Source: Nannochloris sp. 'desiccata' (lineage: Eukaryota > Chlorophyta > Trebouxiophyceae > Chlorellales > Chlorellaceae). Taken from it: a stretch of DNA of 64,000 nt. The stretch covers positions 186,001 through 250,000 of the forward strand of contig JAGTXX020000003.1 in the NCBI GenBank assembly GCA_019044685.2, given 5' to 3'. A program made the translations under genes and the position numbers. Positions within the stretch are counted from its first letter, which is position 1, and each line of letters starts with the position of its first letter. Shown piece by piece: positions 49,428-59,116 of the stretch. The notes below the pieces were generated by a model. That model saw nothing but the letters and a program-made list of their open reading frames with translations. It was not told the origin of the DNA and made no database searches.

Positions 49428-51251
49428 CTACAGCCATTCTTTGCGAGAATGTTCTAACAACACCCGCACCATTCCAGGATTTTCTTCTTCTACATCAAAC
49501 AGCATCCCGGCTTCAGCCAAGTACTCTACCACAGCAGGGAGTACCTTTGCTCTCCCTGGTATTGCACTATGCCTACCAAAACCTGTAACGACTTTCAAAA
49601 GAACACCTCCCGGGTGCTGAAGTCGTCCCAACCCTTCTACATATTTTTCCAATACAGTAACAGCTTCTTTAACATGCATTCCATGAAGATCTAGTTTAAA
49701 AATATTGAGAATTGCGGCATTATGTGCATGAAATGCAGCAGCGCTGGACCTTTGACGTGCCGCAAGAAAGGCTGATGCGTGATGGTGTGCTGTTCGAGCA
49801 TGGGCTCGAGCTGAGGTATGATTTCCTGCAGATTTAGCTCGTTTACTAGTTAATACAGCGGTTTTATAGGCGGTGTGGTGTGCGTTCATAATGGCGCGCT
49901 CGTTTTCTGCTGCTTCTAGATTTACTTCGAAAGCAGCATCTATCTGTGTTATACCATGGTGCTGGTCGGGGTCTTCGTCTTGTATACCTTCTTGGATAGT
50001 ACATCTGGCAGGTGTTGCTGCTGATGTAGTTACTTTAGTTACACTTGAGGTCTTCCACCAAGCTCGAGCTGATACTGCTATTGAAGAGTGAGAGGCCTCA
50101 GGTGTGGTTCCACTCCGTGATCGTCGTTTGCTTCTTGTCCCATTTGAATTTCTGGGAGTTGACCTGATCGATAATTGCCGGCTATTTGGTCTCCTAATGT
50201 TTATTGTATGATGCACTGCATCACTAGAAGAAGAAGAAGCAATATGACCAGCAGGAGGAAGAAAGGCATCTACTGGAGGAAAGCATCGATGGAGTAGCGA
50301 TACCAAATCCACCCCAGGAATAGAGCGCAAAGACGTAGTATTCTTTTTTTTTTCTTTCGCTAAGCCTAATAATTGGCTTGAAGGTTGTGGAAGGGGTAGA
50401 CTCTCATCATCGCCACCACAGGGAGCACCACAGCCTTGCTCACAGGCATCGTCGCCATCAAAAGCAACTGCCTCTCTCAGCTCTTCCTCCGAGTACACTA
50501 CCCTTCTATCCGTCAAGCATATGCCCACTATACCATGCAAGACACGCAGCCCATGTACAGGTTCAATCTTCCCTTGCATTTTTCTTTCTTTAAGTAACAT
50601 CCCTGCATCTCTCGCTTCACCGCCTTCCACTACAGAAACAGTCACATGGGGCGGTACAGATGTATTTCCGTACTGTGACTGGACCCAGGATGGTAGAGTT
50701 ACTTCTACTGCTTGACAACGATCATCAGCGGCACTTCCAACCACCCCTACAGATACAGTGCTGCCTATTGGAAATGACGTGTCTGAACACTCTGCAACGT
50801 CAAGGGCAATGTTGCCGTCATAGCCAAAGTACTGGAGTGTGACGTGGTGTGCATAGATGGTAGCATGGTGAGGAGGGTACCGTTCAAGTATGAGGTGTTT
50901 GGAGGGACCTGAGAGAAAAATTCCAGCGTATAGAGGACGTGCTGGCTCTATTAGCCCTTGGGGCCGGGTATTTTTTTGAGATGACGACGACGAAGAAAAA
51001 CTTTTGGCTATATGATTGTTTTGGGTGCAATCGCTAGACTCAAAAGAGGCAATATGCCGTGGCGATGAGTTGCCTGGTATAGCATGGTGCGGCCACAGGT
51101 GTTGAGGAGGGAGTGGGGCTGGCGGCGGCGATATCGATAGCAATGTTTCAGCTTTTGTAGTGGGAGCAGAAGGCCACCAAGCTCGATGGGCGCTCATTCT
51201 AGATGAATAAATTTTAAGGTTGTTTAATTTAGCGAAACAAGGATCACACAT
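49428..51251 (-). CDS. DUF1771-Smr protein with an N-terminal domain carrying two H-x-T/S motifs
   Basis: Single-exon frame, 607 aa from the ATG at 51251; a second in-frame Met (MSAHRAWW, 51197) is an alternative start. The C-terminal ~90 residues are an Smr domain: FKLDLHGMHVKEAVTVLEKYV, then VVTGFGRHSAIPGRAKVLP. The LDLHGMH motif is the usual nuclease loop, with TGxGxHS. Before it is a DUF1771-like helical region (ERAIMNAHHTAYKTA ... ASAFLAARQRSSAAAFHAHN). Residues ~110-260 hold a separate globular domain with HHVTLQYFG and, ~65 residues later, PPHVTVSVVEGG. That pair of HxT/S motifs is the hallmark spacing of 2H (LigT-like) phosphoesterases. The combination suggests RNA processing or cleavage, which is inferred. 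A Ser/Arg-rich linker joins the two parts. Confidence 0.8.
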   Translation of the reverse strand: MCDPCFAKLNNLKIYSSRMSAHRAWWPSAPTTKAETLLSISPPPAPLPPQHLWPHHAIPGNSSPRHIASFESSDCTQNNHIAKSFSSSSSSQKNTRPQGLIEPARPLYAGIFLSGPSKHLILERYPPHHATIYAHHVTLQYFGYDGNIALDVAECSDTSFPIGSTVSVGVVGSAADDRCQAVEVTLPSWVQSQYGNTSVPPHVTVSVVEGGEARDAGMLLKERKMQGKIEPVHGLRVLHGIVGICLTDRRVVYSEEELREAVAFDGDDACEQGCGAPCGGDDESLPLPQPSSQLLGLAKEKKKNTTSLRSIPGVDLVSLLHRCFPPVDAFLPPAGHIASSSSSDAVHHTINIRRPNSRQLSIRSTPRNSNGTRSKRRSRSGTTPEASHSSIAVSARAWWKTSSVTKVTTSAATPARCTIQEGIQDEDPDQHHGITQIDAAFEVNLEAAENERAIMNAHHTAYKTAVLTSKRAKSAGNHTSARAHARTAHHHASAFLAARQRSSAAAFHAHNAAILNIFKLDLHGMHVKEAVTVLEKYVEGLGRLQHPGGVLLKVVTGFGRHSAIPGRAKVLPAVVEYLAEAGMLFDVEEENPGMVRVLLEHSRKEWL

Positions 51252-51862
51252 TATACTATTGAATTACAGTTAATTTGTGAATCTAAACCACATGTTGGAT
51301 CAGTTCAGCCATCTTCGCGATAAAGCTAAAGCGCAGTGGTCCCACATTAATTGCAATTAATTTATGGCTAATGTAAATATTAGCTTATAGATTAGTGAAA
51401 TTGTATCTTCGCTCCGCTTTCGCCGCTCTGATTCTGCTCGAGGTTCAGTATTCATTTGAAAACACACGCGGCCCGGCCTGTTGTTGGCAGTGTCGGCACC
51501 TTCCACCGTACCTTCTGGCAGCTCTCTGTCTGTCTCTCGTTGAATACATAAAGCAGGCCAGAAAGCCTCATTGTCTAATATTATATATCTATTATTTGAT
51601 TTTCAGGTGAGAGCGTAACATCAACCACAATGCCAGGCAATGTAAAAGACATCCTGTAGATCACCACCTTGATTCACACTGCAATCACATTGTCTATCTC
51701 ACTCATTCTTTAATTTGTTGCCCTCAATATCCCTTCTATTGATTACTGGAAACATATTATTTACTTCCATTATTCATATAACTGCGCAGAACCTTTTCTG
51801 AGACATTTACCATCCTAAGGATCCCATCCCATCACTCCGCTCTCATCACTCACCACTTCACC
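51252..51862. promoter_or_regulatory. Divergent intergenic region (Smr protein / secreted Cys-rich protein)
   Basis: About 610 bases between divergent starts. Pyrimidine-rich sequence (51780-51860) precedes the secreted-protein ATG. No gene is seen. Confidence 0.4.
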
Positions 51863-52494
51863 ATGTCTAAGCTCTACATTGTCTCAGCTATTGTGCTTCT
51901 CCTCTGTGTCAGGTATGTTTCCCTTCTCTAAATCAGCAATTTTGTCGTCAGACACGCTGCAGCTCTCAACTGACTCCCCAGCTACCGTTATTTCTTTCTT
52001 CCCTTTGATACTGCAGCGAATGCACTGCCAGGCCTGGTAGAGGCAAGGGCAACGGCAACGGCTTTGGTAATGACAACGGCAATGGCTTTGGTAACAACAA
52101 GCCCGGTGCTTCCCTTGCCATTGGCGAGTGCTACAAGAAGAGCGACTGCAGGACCCGTGGAGGCGCCGCCGTTTGCGTCGGTGGTTATTGGCGCGGCCCA
52201 TGGTCGAATCAAAAGGGAACTTGCGCATGCAAAGACCCTTGCAAGACTTTCAAGCTTACTGGATTGAAGCACAACTACTGCCTCCCCAAGTGCAACATCG
52301 AGGCTGGTGAAGTTTGCCAAAGAGCTACCAATACATTCACTTCAACCATCACTTGTATTCCTCCACTTGTTACCCTTCCTCCGGTTGCTGAACCCACTCC
52401 TGCTCCCATTCCAGCTCCTGAACCCACTCCTGCTCCCATTCCAGCTCCTGCTCCGGCGCCTGCTCCGGAGCCAGAGCCTTCCCCTACCAAGTGA
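51863..52494 (+). CDS. Small secreted cysteine-rich protein with Gly/Asn and Pro-rich tails
   Basis: Exons 51863..51912 and 52017..52494 join in phase 2 (gtatgt/ctgcag) into 175 aa. The signal peptide is LYIVSAIVLLLCV. After it come a Gly/Asn repeat (KGNGNGFGNDNGNGFGN), a core with about eleven Cys (GECYKKSDC, VCVGG, TCACKDPC, YCLPKCNIE and others) and a Pro/Ala-rich tail. The tail includes a perfect 30-bp tandem duplication (52390-52419 and 52420-52449, coding EPTPAPIPAP twice). Even Cys spacing and small size suggest an extracellular cell-wall or defence-type peptide; the family is not recognised. A truncated relative of exon 2 lies at 59405-59544 beside COG7. Confidence 0.78.
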
Positions 52495-52986
52495 TTTTTC
52501 TTAAAGAAAGGGCCTTCTCCAGTCTAAATCAAACAATTTATCACCAATAAAATGGTTGAGAGTCTCGTCGCGATTCAATTTTTCCGTTCATGCAAGCTAA
52601 TAAATTATTAAAACATATCGACAGGTATTTTTAATTCAAATAGTATCTGAAATCTGTTTATCCTTCTCTCCCGCTACGTTTACGAATAATATAATGGCAT
52701 CTTCCCCTTCATTGAGAGTATACAGCCTTATATATTCTTGTCTATTTTCTTTCCTTCGTCTATGTGTTCTTCACTCCTAGTGAACCCACTAATAAGTAAA
52801 TAAATAAATTCTAATAAAAAAATTATTTCTTTGATGCTTTGTGTTTGTAAATAGCACTTCCCTTCCATTGAGCTGCATTACGATCACGTGATGTAAGGAG
52901 TACTTAAAGTAGAAACAATGAAACTTTAGAATAATAGCAGCGATCACATTTATTTTTACAGAATACAAAATTTTTGTATACATGTA
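52495..52986. other. 3' flank of the secreted-protein gene up to the mobile element
   Basis: About 490 very AT-rich bases. The last five (atgta, 52982-52986) form the left half of the target duplication of the inverted-repeat element. No gene is seen. Confidence 0.5.
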
Positions 52987-53058
52987 TGTGATGATATGGC
53001 ACAGCTAGCGAGAAGCTGCCTCGTCACAGCATGCATAGCACGCCTGCGCTGCGTGAGC

Positions 53059-53188
53059 AGCTGCAAGATGGAAGGCCCAGAAAAGAAAGTGCTATGAAGC
53101 TGATAAGCTACGCCTCTTATCTAAGCTGCAAGATGGAAGGCCCAGAAAAGAAAGTGCTATGAAGCTGATAAGCTACGCCTCCTATCTA
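53059..53188. repeat. 65-bp tandem duplication in the left arm
   Basis: Copies 53059-53123 and 53124-53188 are nearly identical (one clear T/C difference). The right arm has only one copy, so the duplication is younger than the element. Confidence 0.9.
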
Positions 53189-53469
53189 CTTCTAGACAAC
53201 AATTTGAGTTCTGTTATTTTCTTTGTTAAAGACTAGAGACCAGCAGCGGCTGTCTCTAAAAAAGGCAGCCCACCCACCTACTCCCTCTTACCCCTTCATT
53301 TCCTGCAATTATTTAACAGGAGGTATCTAATCTGAGTTCTAAATGAGAAAATAATATCATTAGAGCTCAGAAAACAGCAATCTCGCCAAACAAGTGAAGG
53401 CTGGTCTCAGTCAAAGTCAATTTGTACCGCTGAGGTACAGCCCACTGGGCATTCCAACAATACTATAAA

Positions 53470-53957
53470 ATGCACTTACCCTCACTTCCCACAATTGCTG
53501 GATTATGCAGCAAGTTTCGGTGCGTAGGTGTCTAGAGACACTGGTTGAATTGCCTATTTGTGATATGGACCGAGATCTCTACCTAAAATTATTAAAACAT
53601 TTGACAGAGACAACAAGATGTTGAGGAGGCTCACCTGAATTTTTTTTGAAAGCCAAAGAAAAGAGAGGTTGTTAGTTCATCCCAAGTGAGAGTTCGGCAG
53701 AAACTCTCGGTCCAATAAGATTTCAGGTGAGCAGCGTTGGGCTAAAGAGCGAGGGAGGCAAAATTATCAGCGGATCCTGAAGAAGAAAGGCTGGAGAAGA
53801 AGAATTGATTGATTGATTGGTGGTTAGAAGAAGAAGGAAAACGGAAAAAAGTTAGTGACTGAGCATCTAGATCAAAAAATATAAATAAAACAGTGTAAAG
53901 CAGACTAGAAACTACGTATATTAGTTTAAAAGAATAGCACTATAGAGAGTTTGAGAA
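53470..53957. mobile_element. 488-bp insertion inside the left arm, flanked by 8-bp direct repeat
   Basis: The sequence ACTATAAA occurs at 53462-53469 and again at 53958-53965, bracketing 488 bases that are absent from the right arm. The right arm has the empty site with one ACTATAAA copy. An 8-bp target duplication is typical of hAT or P-type transposons. I see no terminal inverted repeat at its ends (atgcacttac ... gtttgagaa). It contains a small internal palindrome (GCTCACCTGAA near 53630 and TTCAGGTGAGC near 53723) and no coding frame. Confidence 0.75.
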
Positions 53958-54059
53958 ACTATAAAGAACACCTTTTGCATTCTGTAGATTAACTTTGATT
54001 ACCTAGATTTTGTGGAAACTGTCACTAAAGCACTAGATTTACTCAGATATTAGTAATGG

Positions 54060-54080
54060 CACCCAAGGCGCGGCTAGAAT
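54060..54080 (+). other. Primer-binding-site-like sequence at the inner end of the left arm
   Basis: Just after the arm ends (...TTAGTAA) comes TGGCACCCAAGGCGCGGC. Retroelement primer sites begin TGG and are complementary to a tRNA 3' end (CCA). This resembles the TGGCGCCC type but no tRNA match was tested. Confidence 0.35.
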
Positions 54081-54212
54081 CTCCTTGCTCGCTCTCCTAT
54101 TAGAGTCTACCGGTGTTAAGCAAGCCTAGGAACCGGTGTTTTGCTGTTCTTAGTGAAATATCAAACTCCAAGGTTGTTTAGCTGAGCCTTGTTAACGAAT
54201 TACTAATCCAAG

Positions 54213-54347
54213 ATGAACGAAGAGCAGATTTTGGCAATGCAACAAGAAAATGCGAATTTGCAAAACACAGTACAGCAAATGCAAGCGCAGGTTCTTGCTA
54301 TGCAACAACAACAGCCACGACAGCTGGCCATTATTACTAATATCTGA
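54213..54347 (+). pseudogene. Truncated gag-like coiled-coil ORF in the element's spacer
   Basis: A 44-codon frame begins MNEEQILAMQQENANLQ and is Gln-rich with leucine spacing of a coiled coil. It runs into the right arm and stops there, so the 3' part of the original gene is missing. Its place downstream of the left arm and the PBS-like site is where an LTR retrotransposon gag would start. Identity as gag is inference. Confidence 0.4.
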
Positions 54348-54865
54348 GTAAATCTAGTGCTTTAGTTAGAGTTTCCACAAAATCTAGGTAATCAAAGTTA
54401 ATCTACAGAATGCAAAAGGTGTTCTTTATAGTAGTTGTTGGAATGCCCAGTGGGCTGTACCTCAGCGGTACAGATTGACTTTGACTGAGACCAACCTTCA
54501 CTTGTTTGGCGAAATTACTGTTTTTCTGAGCTCTATTGATATTATTTTCTCATCTACAACTCAGATTAGATCCCTCCACTATTGAATAAGTGCAGGAAAT
54601 GAAAAGGTAAGAGGGAGTTGGTGGGTGGGCTGCTTTTTTGGAGACAGCCGCTGCTGGTCTCTCGTCTTTAGAAAAGTATATAATAGAGCTTATATCTTGT
54701 TTAGAAGTAGAGAGGAGGTGCAGCTTACCCAGCTGCATAGCACTTTCTTTTCTGGGCCTTCCATCTATCAGCTTCACGCAGCGCAGGCGTGCTATGCATG
54801 CTGTGACGAGGCAGCTTCTCGCTAGCTGTGCCATATCATCACAATGTACATACTTCTTATCTAGG

Positions 54866-55110
54866 TTTCAGCAATTGATGCAAAGAGCGGGTTTCCTCTT
54901 CTTCTTACTATCTATCTATCTATCTATCTAAGTTCTCCCACCATTGCCACTCAATTCTATTGCTCTTAATTTTGTTACGATATCGACAGCAATCTTCGCT
55001 TCATCAGTACCACCTACAACACACAGGCCGATGGTTCCCTCACAATTTTCCTTGAAGATCCCCACATGGACGTGTTCATCACCACCACGGCTATTCTCAA
55101 TAAACGACAA
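54866..55110 (-). pseudogene. Duplicated COG7 tail fragment
   Basis: Bases 54868-55013 repeat 59533-59673: the last ~27 codons of COG7 (GGTDEAKIAVDIVTKLR...), its stop and 3' flank, with few changes (e.g. Ile for Met). The CTAT tract is longer here (54908-54930). Upstream of the GGTDEAK codons the frame continues into unrelated sequence (SFIENSRGGDEHVHVG), so this is a chimeric fragment without the rest of COG7. Confidence 0.8.
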
Positions 55111-55454
55111 GAAGCTCTTGCTACTTTTTTGATATTTTACCTAGATGACCGATTTATATGCATAGTTTTAGACTGTTAGGGTACATATAAAAAAGGAGAA
55201 ATTGAATAAAGTAAATAAATTGATGAGAGCAAAGAAGAAGAAAAATGTACCGGCTCGAAAAAACTTTTTGTTACAAGTATTATGTGGGTAGAGACGCCAA
55301 TTTTCATCTATTATTTAACCTTTGTATGGCGATTTTACAGATCAAATTATTACAAATTTCTAAAATACAATATAGCTATGATAATGAAACTTTTAAAGGA
55401 GAAATTTGCTCCGCTCACTCCCGGAGGCGGCAGGAAAAGCAAAATAGACACAGT
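55111..55454. other. Intergenic region
   Basis: About 340 AT-rich bases after the COG7 fragment. It presumably includes the 3' UTR of the ATPase gene. No gene is seen. Confidence 0.4.
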
Positions 55455-57403
55455 TCATTTGGTTTCTTTTTTCTCTACATTAACATCCGTCTGCACTTCC
55501 TTCAATCTGTTTTCTGCCTGCACCCACTCAGTTGCGACAACGAGGTGTGCTGCAGAAGGCATAGTTATCACTTCATCTAACTTACGATCAGCTGCCTCTG
55601 GCTTTTCGCCCTCCGGGCAGAAAGCCTGCCTAGGAATGTCCTTGGCCAGCTCAAAGTAGGGACGCATGTTGAGGACATTCCACTCTACCATGGAGAATAG
55701 GATCTTACGTGCAATCTTACGTGCATCAACTCCTTCAGGCATGGGCACCTTCAGAAGAGGCTCCAGTGCAGCAACGGCTTTTTGCACCGGCACTGCATGA
55801 TATTCGCTTTCGACAATGAGGGGCACCACAGCTTTGTAGTGGTCTGCTGTCCACACAGCTGCCCCAGCATCAATCGGAGGAACAAGACCGTCGGGACCAT
55901 CGATAGTAATATCTTTTATCCTACGTGCAGGCTGAATAAGAATACTTTCAATCCCTGCACGGCAAGAAAAGAAAGAAATGTTAGAAAAGGAAAAAAAAAT
56001 ACTCGTCTACTCAGAATAGTGCTTCTAAATACTGGATATAAAATTCCCACCCTCTCACCTTGCTGCCAACTTCCTGTACGGCCCGCAGAGTTAACACAGC
56101 GCGAAAGATCCAACATGCTGCCTCCACACGCTTCAAAAACATTCTTCCAATCGTCATCATTCATCTGTAGCTTTGGATACTGGGAGATCCACCCTGGCCA
56201 AAACTCTTCTTCGCCATTTTCATCCTCCATTTTGCCGCCACGCACAAACCTCTCAGCTTCCTCCTGTGACAGATCTCCCAACACCATTACCTCGAAGACT
56301 TTATCCCCGTTGCCTCTTTGCAGCCATGACACCATGAAGGACTCGGGGGTCAGCAAAACCACATGGGCATCTGTAGCTTCCTTTGAAATGCGCTGCAGAA
56401 AGTCCATGAAGCTGGCAAGATCGTCCGGATGCCTCTTCTGCCATCGCCTGAGCCTGTTTACTTCATCAATGATTATGATGGGGTACTTCTCCTGAGACAG
56501 GGTGCCGCAGGTCGGCAGCGTTTCCAAAAGGGCTAGAAAAGATTTCTGGATGTGCGCCAGGTCGCCAAGTTCAGCCTTAGCTTCGTTAAAATACCCTTTC
56601 TCCATCACTTTTCCTATTGCTGCAGACATTTCCATGCCATATCTGATTTTTTCTGGCAAAACTTTAACCCCTGACGCCTTCTCCATAGCTGTGATAACCC
56701 ATTTCAGCCAGCTCCAATTATTCTTATGACGCTCCATAATAAGCTTCTGAAGTTGCTGAGCCATATCCTTGGGTGTCGGTACCGCTTGCAATCCGCAGTT
56801 GACGTGGATGATACGTTGATTAGTAGTATCTTGAGAGATGAGCTCAGTCTTCAGTCTTGACTTGCCGCAATTTTTGGGACCCACAATCAGCAGTACTTCA
56901 ATCGGCAATATAGCTAATTTTTCTTGAAGAAACTTCATCTCAGAGGAACGATTATAAAAACGAAGATTCACAGGGCCGTTGGCAGCCTCTCTCCGAATCG
57001 CCGCAGCCTTCATTGCAACCTCAACCTGCGATGCCGACATGAGCCTACGTGCCAACGCCTCGTTCGTTTCTGAGGGATAGCTGTAGGTAAGTAAAGTTTC
57101 AGAGAGAACCTCTTTTTCTGGATTTGCAAATTCTTCAGTTGGGGAATGCCGCAGGTTCTCGGTGGTGTTCAGCGCAGAAAATTGCTTGAAACGGGAAAGC
57201 CGCCATGATCGAGCTGAAAGGGCCGGAGATTCTGCGCCGAGGAAAAAAGATGAGGTAGATCGAGATAGACTCGTCCTACCTCCATAGAATTGACCAGTTG
57301 CTTTCTGCTGGTGTCTCACACCAAGTTGGCGAGGCATCACCGTAAGCGGGACTGATTTAATGCTGGCTGCTGCCCGAGGGTGGGAGCTTTGGACGTGTGC
57401 CAT
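55455..57403 (-). CDS. Archaeal-type P-loop ATPase, probably organelle-targeted, function unknown
   Basis: Exon 1 (57403..56059) and exon 2 (55954..55455) join in phase 1 (gtgaga/gtgcag) into 614 aa. The first ~90 residues are rich in Arg/Ser/Ala with few acids, like a mitochondrial or plastid presequence. The ATPase follows: FYNRSSEMKFLQEKL, Walker A GPKNCGKSRL (about residue 173), Walker B YPIIIIDEVNRL (about 305), a VVLLTPES sensor-like strand and VLGDLSQEEAERFVRGG. This order matches the archaeal ATPase (Arch_ATPase/STAND-related) family, found in scattered multi-copy sets in algae, fungi and protists. Partner and role are unknown. The ~200-residue C-terminal part after the ATPase is not recognised. 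It lies next to mobile-element debris. Confidence 0.8.
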
Positions 57404-58704
57404 GGCCTTATGGCCACTACCAAGCAGCGAGACTCTCTAAAACTTTGCAAAGAGGAGAACAAAAGCCATCAAAACGCTCAACAAAGAGGCAGAATCCTGG
57501 ATGAAATCAGAGCAAGTTGAAGTCGTCAGAGAGGTGAGAAGGCCAATCTTTACATATGTGTGCATGTTGCAAGCTACTTAAATATTTCGAAAATGCATTT
57601 AAGGAATACCTGGCAAAGATGGCGATTCTAAAGAAGATCTTTCTGTAAATTCGTCAGTGCCTCTGTTTAGGCTGTCCACTTCAGAATTTCTGCTTACTCA
57701 GTCTTAAAAGTTCAAATACTGTTTCGAGAATGAATAAAAATGCGTCTGCTGACCAGAATTCTCCGATTTTTCCCACTTCTACCACACCTCGAGAGAAAAT
57801 AAATCAAAAATAAATTAGTGAGGGAGACAGTGAAATGGCCGTATTTAGCCCCTGAACGCAATTGGGGCTAAAACACTGTTCAAAGGGACAATTTTCCGGA
57901 GCTCTATCTGAAGCTGTTTGAGATCCGCCCTGAGGATCGAAGAGTGATCACTTCGTTTTTGGCAACTTGATGATTAAAAAACATGATGTGTCCACAGCGA
58001 TGACATATTTTGTGAGATCAGAAGCGAGAATTGGAGTCCTCTGCCCATAGAGACGCGGCAGCTCTTTCTGTGCCTTCAGCCTCCCCGCCGCCCCCCCCCC
58101 CCCCCCCCCCCCACACACACACACCCATCCCCGCCCGCCTGCAACAGCCTCGCTCAGGGGCAGCTATCTCCAGCCTGACCTGCCATGCCTCGCACAGGGG
58201 CAGCTCGGCCACGGCCAGGAAGAGCATCGTTCTTTGCAGCGCGTGTAGGGCCGTGTGTAGGGCCGTGGAAACCATCGTGATAATCGCCGGTCTTTTTTTT
58301 TTATTATTATTACTTTTGCGAAAATGCAAATGGCTGCTTCACGTATATAACTCAATCGGGTACGCTGCACACGCCATCAGGGAGGATAGCTTTGGCTAAG
58401 CTTGAAATAGGGCAGGCTCGAAGAAAACATCAAAGCTCGTGGAGGTCGAGCACTCTGGCGGTGATTTCAGCGGAGGTTCCTTCGATGCATCGCTCTTGGG
58501 CTTAGAGAGGCATTCTTTTTCAATATGAATTTTTTGCAAGGTATTTATTATATTTTTGATTATATCATGTGAACCAGATGAAGCACTGTAACCAAACAGA
58601 AAAGAAACGGAGAAAAGAAAAAGTTCACAAAAATGACAAAGCTATTTTTTTAGTTTTTCAATGAGAAACAGGGAAGTGCCTGGAAGCAAAGGAAAGGTAA
58701 AGTT
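57404..58704. other. Intergenic region with a poly-C/(CA) tract
   Basis: About 1.3 kb. At 58091-58128 is a run of ~22 C followed by (AC)n. The motif CAGGGGCAGCT recurs near 58155 and 58195, and GTAGGGCCGTG is repeated at 58245-58266. Base composition becomes more GC-rich after ~57.8 kb than in the rest of the window. No gene can be supported. Confidence 0.5.
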
Positions 58705-58905
58705 CTATTCGTCCTCCTCAACAAATGCATACCAATTTCTGGCGTCGCTGGGATGCCCTAGCTGCCAGGTGACGCCAAAGGTCTTAATGACAAACCGACG
58801 GGGCAGAGCTCGAGGAGGCAACAGATGATGCTTCCCTCGGCGATGGAGTAAATTTTGACCTGCGCTTTCATCAAACAGGACGCGTGGCTCCTTGGTGTCG
58901 ACCAT
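58705..58905 (-). CDS. Small ORF, possibly the last exon of an unrecognised gene
   Basis: From an internal ATG (MVDTKEPRVLFDES) the frame codes about 66 residues ending WYAFVEEDE. The composition is protein-like (Trp, Tyr, acidic end), and the frame is open further upstream to about 59001 without an ATG. It could be a terminal exon whose upstream exons I could not define, or chance. No family is recognised. Confidence 0.3.
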   Translation of the reverse strand: MVDTKEPRVLFDESAGQNLLHRRGKHHLLPPRALPRRFVIKTFGVTWQLGHPSDARNWYAFVEEDE

Positions 58906-59071
58906 GCGGCGACGCTCGGCGGTGCTGGGGAAAAAAAGTTCCCCGGGTAGAGCTAGGTGTTCAGCACGCTGCGAGGAGAACCTCGAGGGTCGAGAGCACA
59001 CTGTAGTGAGCTACGAAAGGGTTTTAAAGAGACGGGAGCTGAGAATCCATAAGCGGGCTGCCCAGCAGGGC

Positions 59072-59116
59072 GCAGCAGGGGCAGCTGCAGCGACCGTCGG
59101 CAGCTGCCCCTGCTGC
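59072..59116. repeat. Perfect 17-bp inverted repeat (hairpin)
   Basis: GCAGCAGGGGCAGCTGC at 59072-59088 is the exact reverse complement of 59100-59116. The 11-base loop itself contains a CGAC/GTCG pair, so the hairpin can extend. The arms carry the CAGGGGCAGCT motif also seen at ~58155 and ~58195. Confidence 0.85.

Larger units (their letters stand above)
52987..54843. mobile_element. 1.86-kb inverted-repeat element with TG...CA ends and 5-bp target duplication
   Basis: The right arm (54327-54843, 517 bases) is matched in reverse complement by a left arm in two pieces (52987-53469 and 53958-54060). The outer ends are TGTGATGATATGG ... CCATATCATCACA. ATGTA flanks the element directly on both sides (52982-52986 and 54844-54848). 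Removing a 65-bp tandem duplication and a 488-bp insertion from the left arm gives about 513 bases, nearly equal to the right arm. TGT...ACA ends with a 5-bp duplication fit integrase-type movement: either an LTR retrotransposon fossil with one LTR inverted, or a Ginger/Tdd-like DNA transposon. The 266-bp spacer codes no transposase, so it is non-autonomous. Confidence 0.85.

Noticed and set aside
54550..54834. 94-aa minus-strand ORF in the right arm
   Set aside because: It is just the translated arm of the inverted repeat, and the frame is broken in the left arm.
55782..56495. 237-aa open frame on the plus strand
   Set aside because: Antisense to the ATPase gene, Ser/Pro-rich, no recognisable feature, and the opposite strand has clear Walker motifs.
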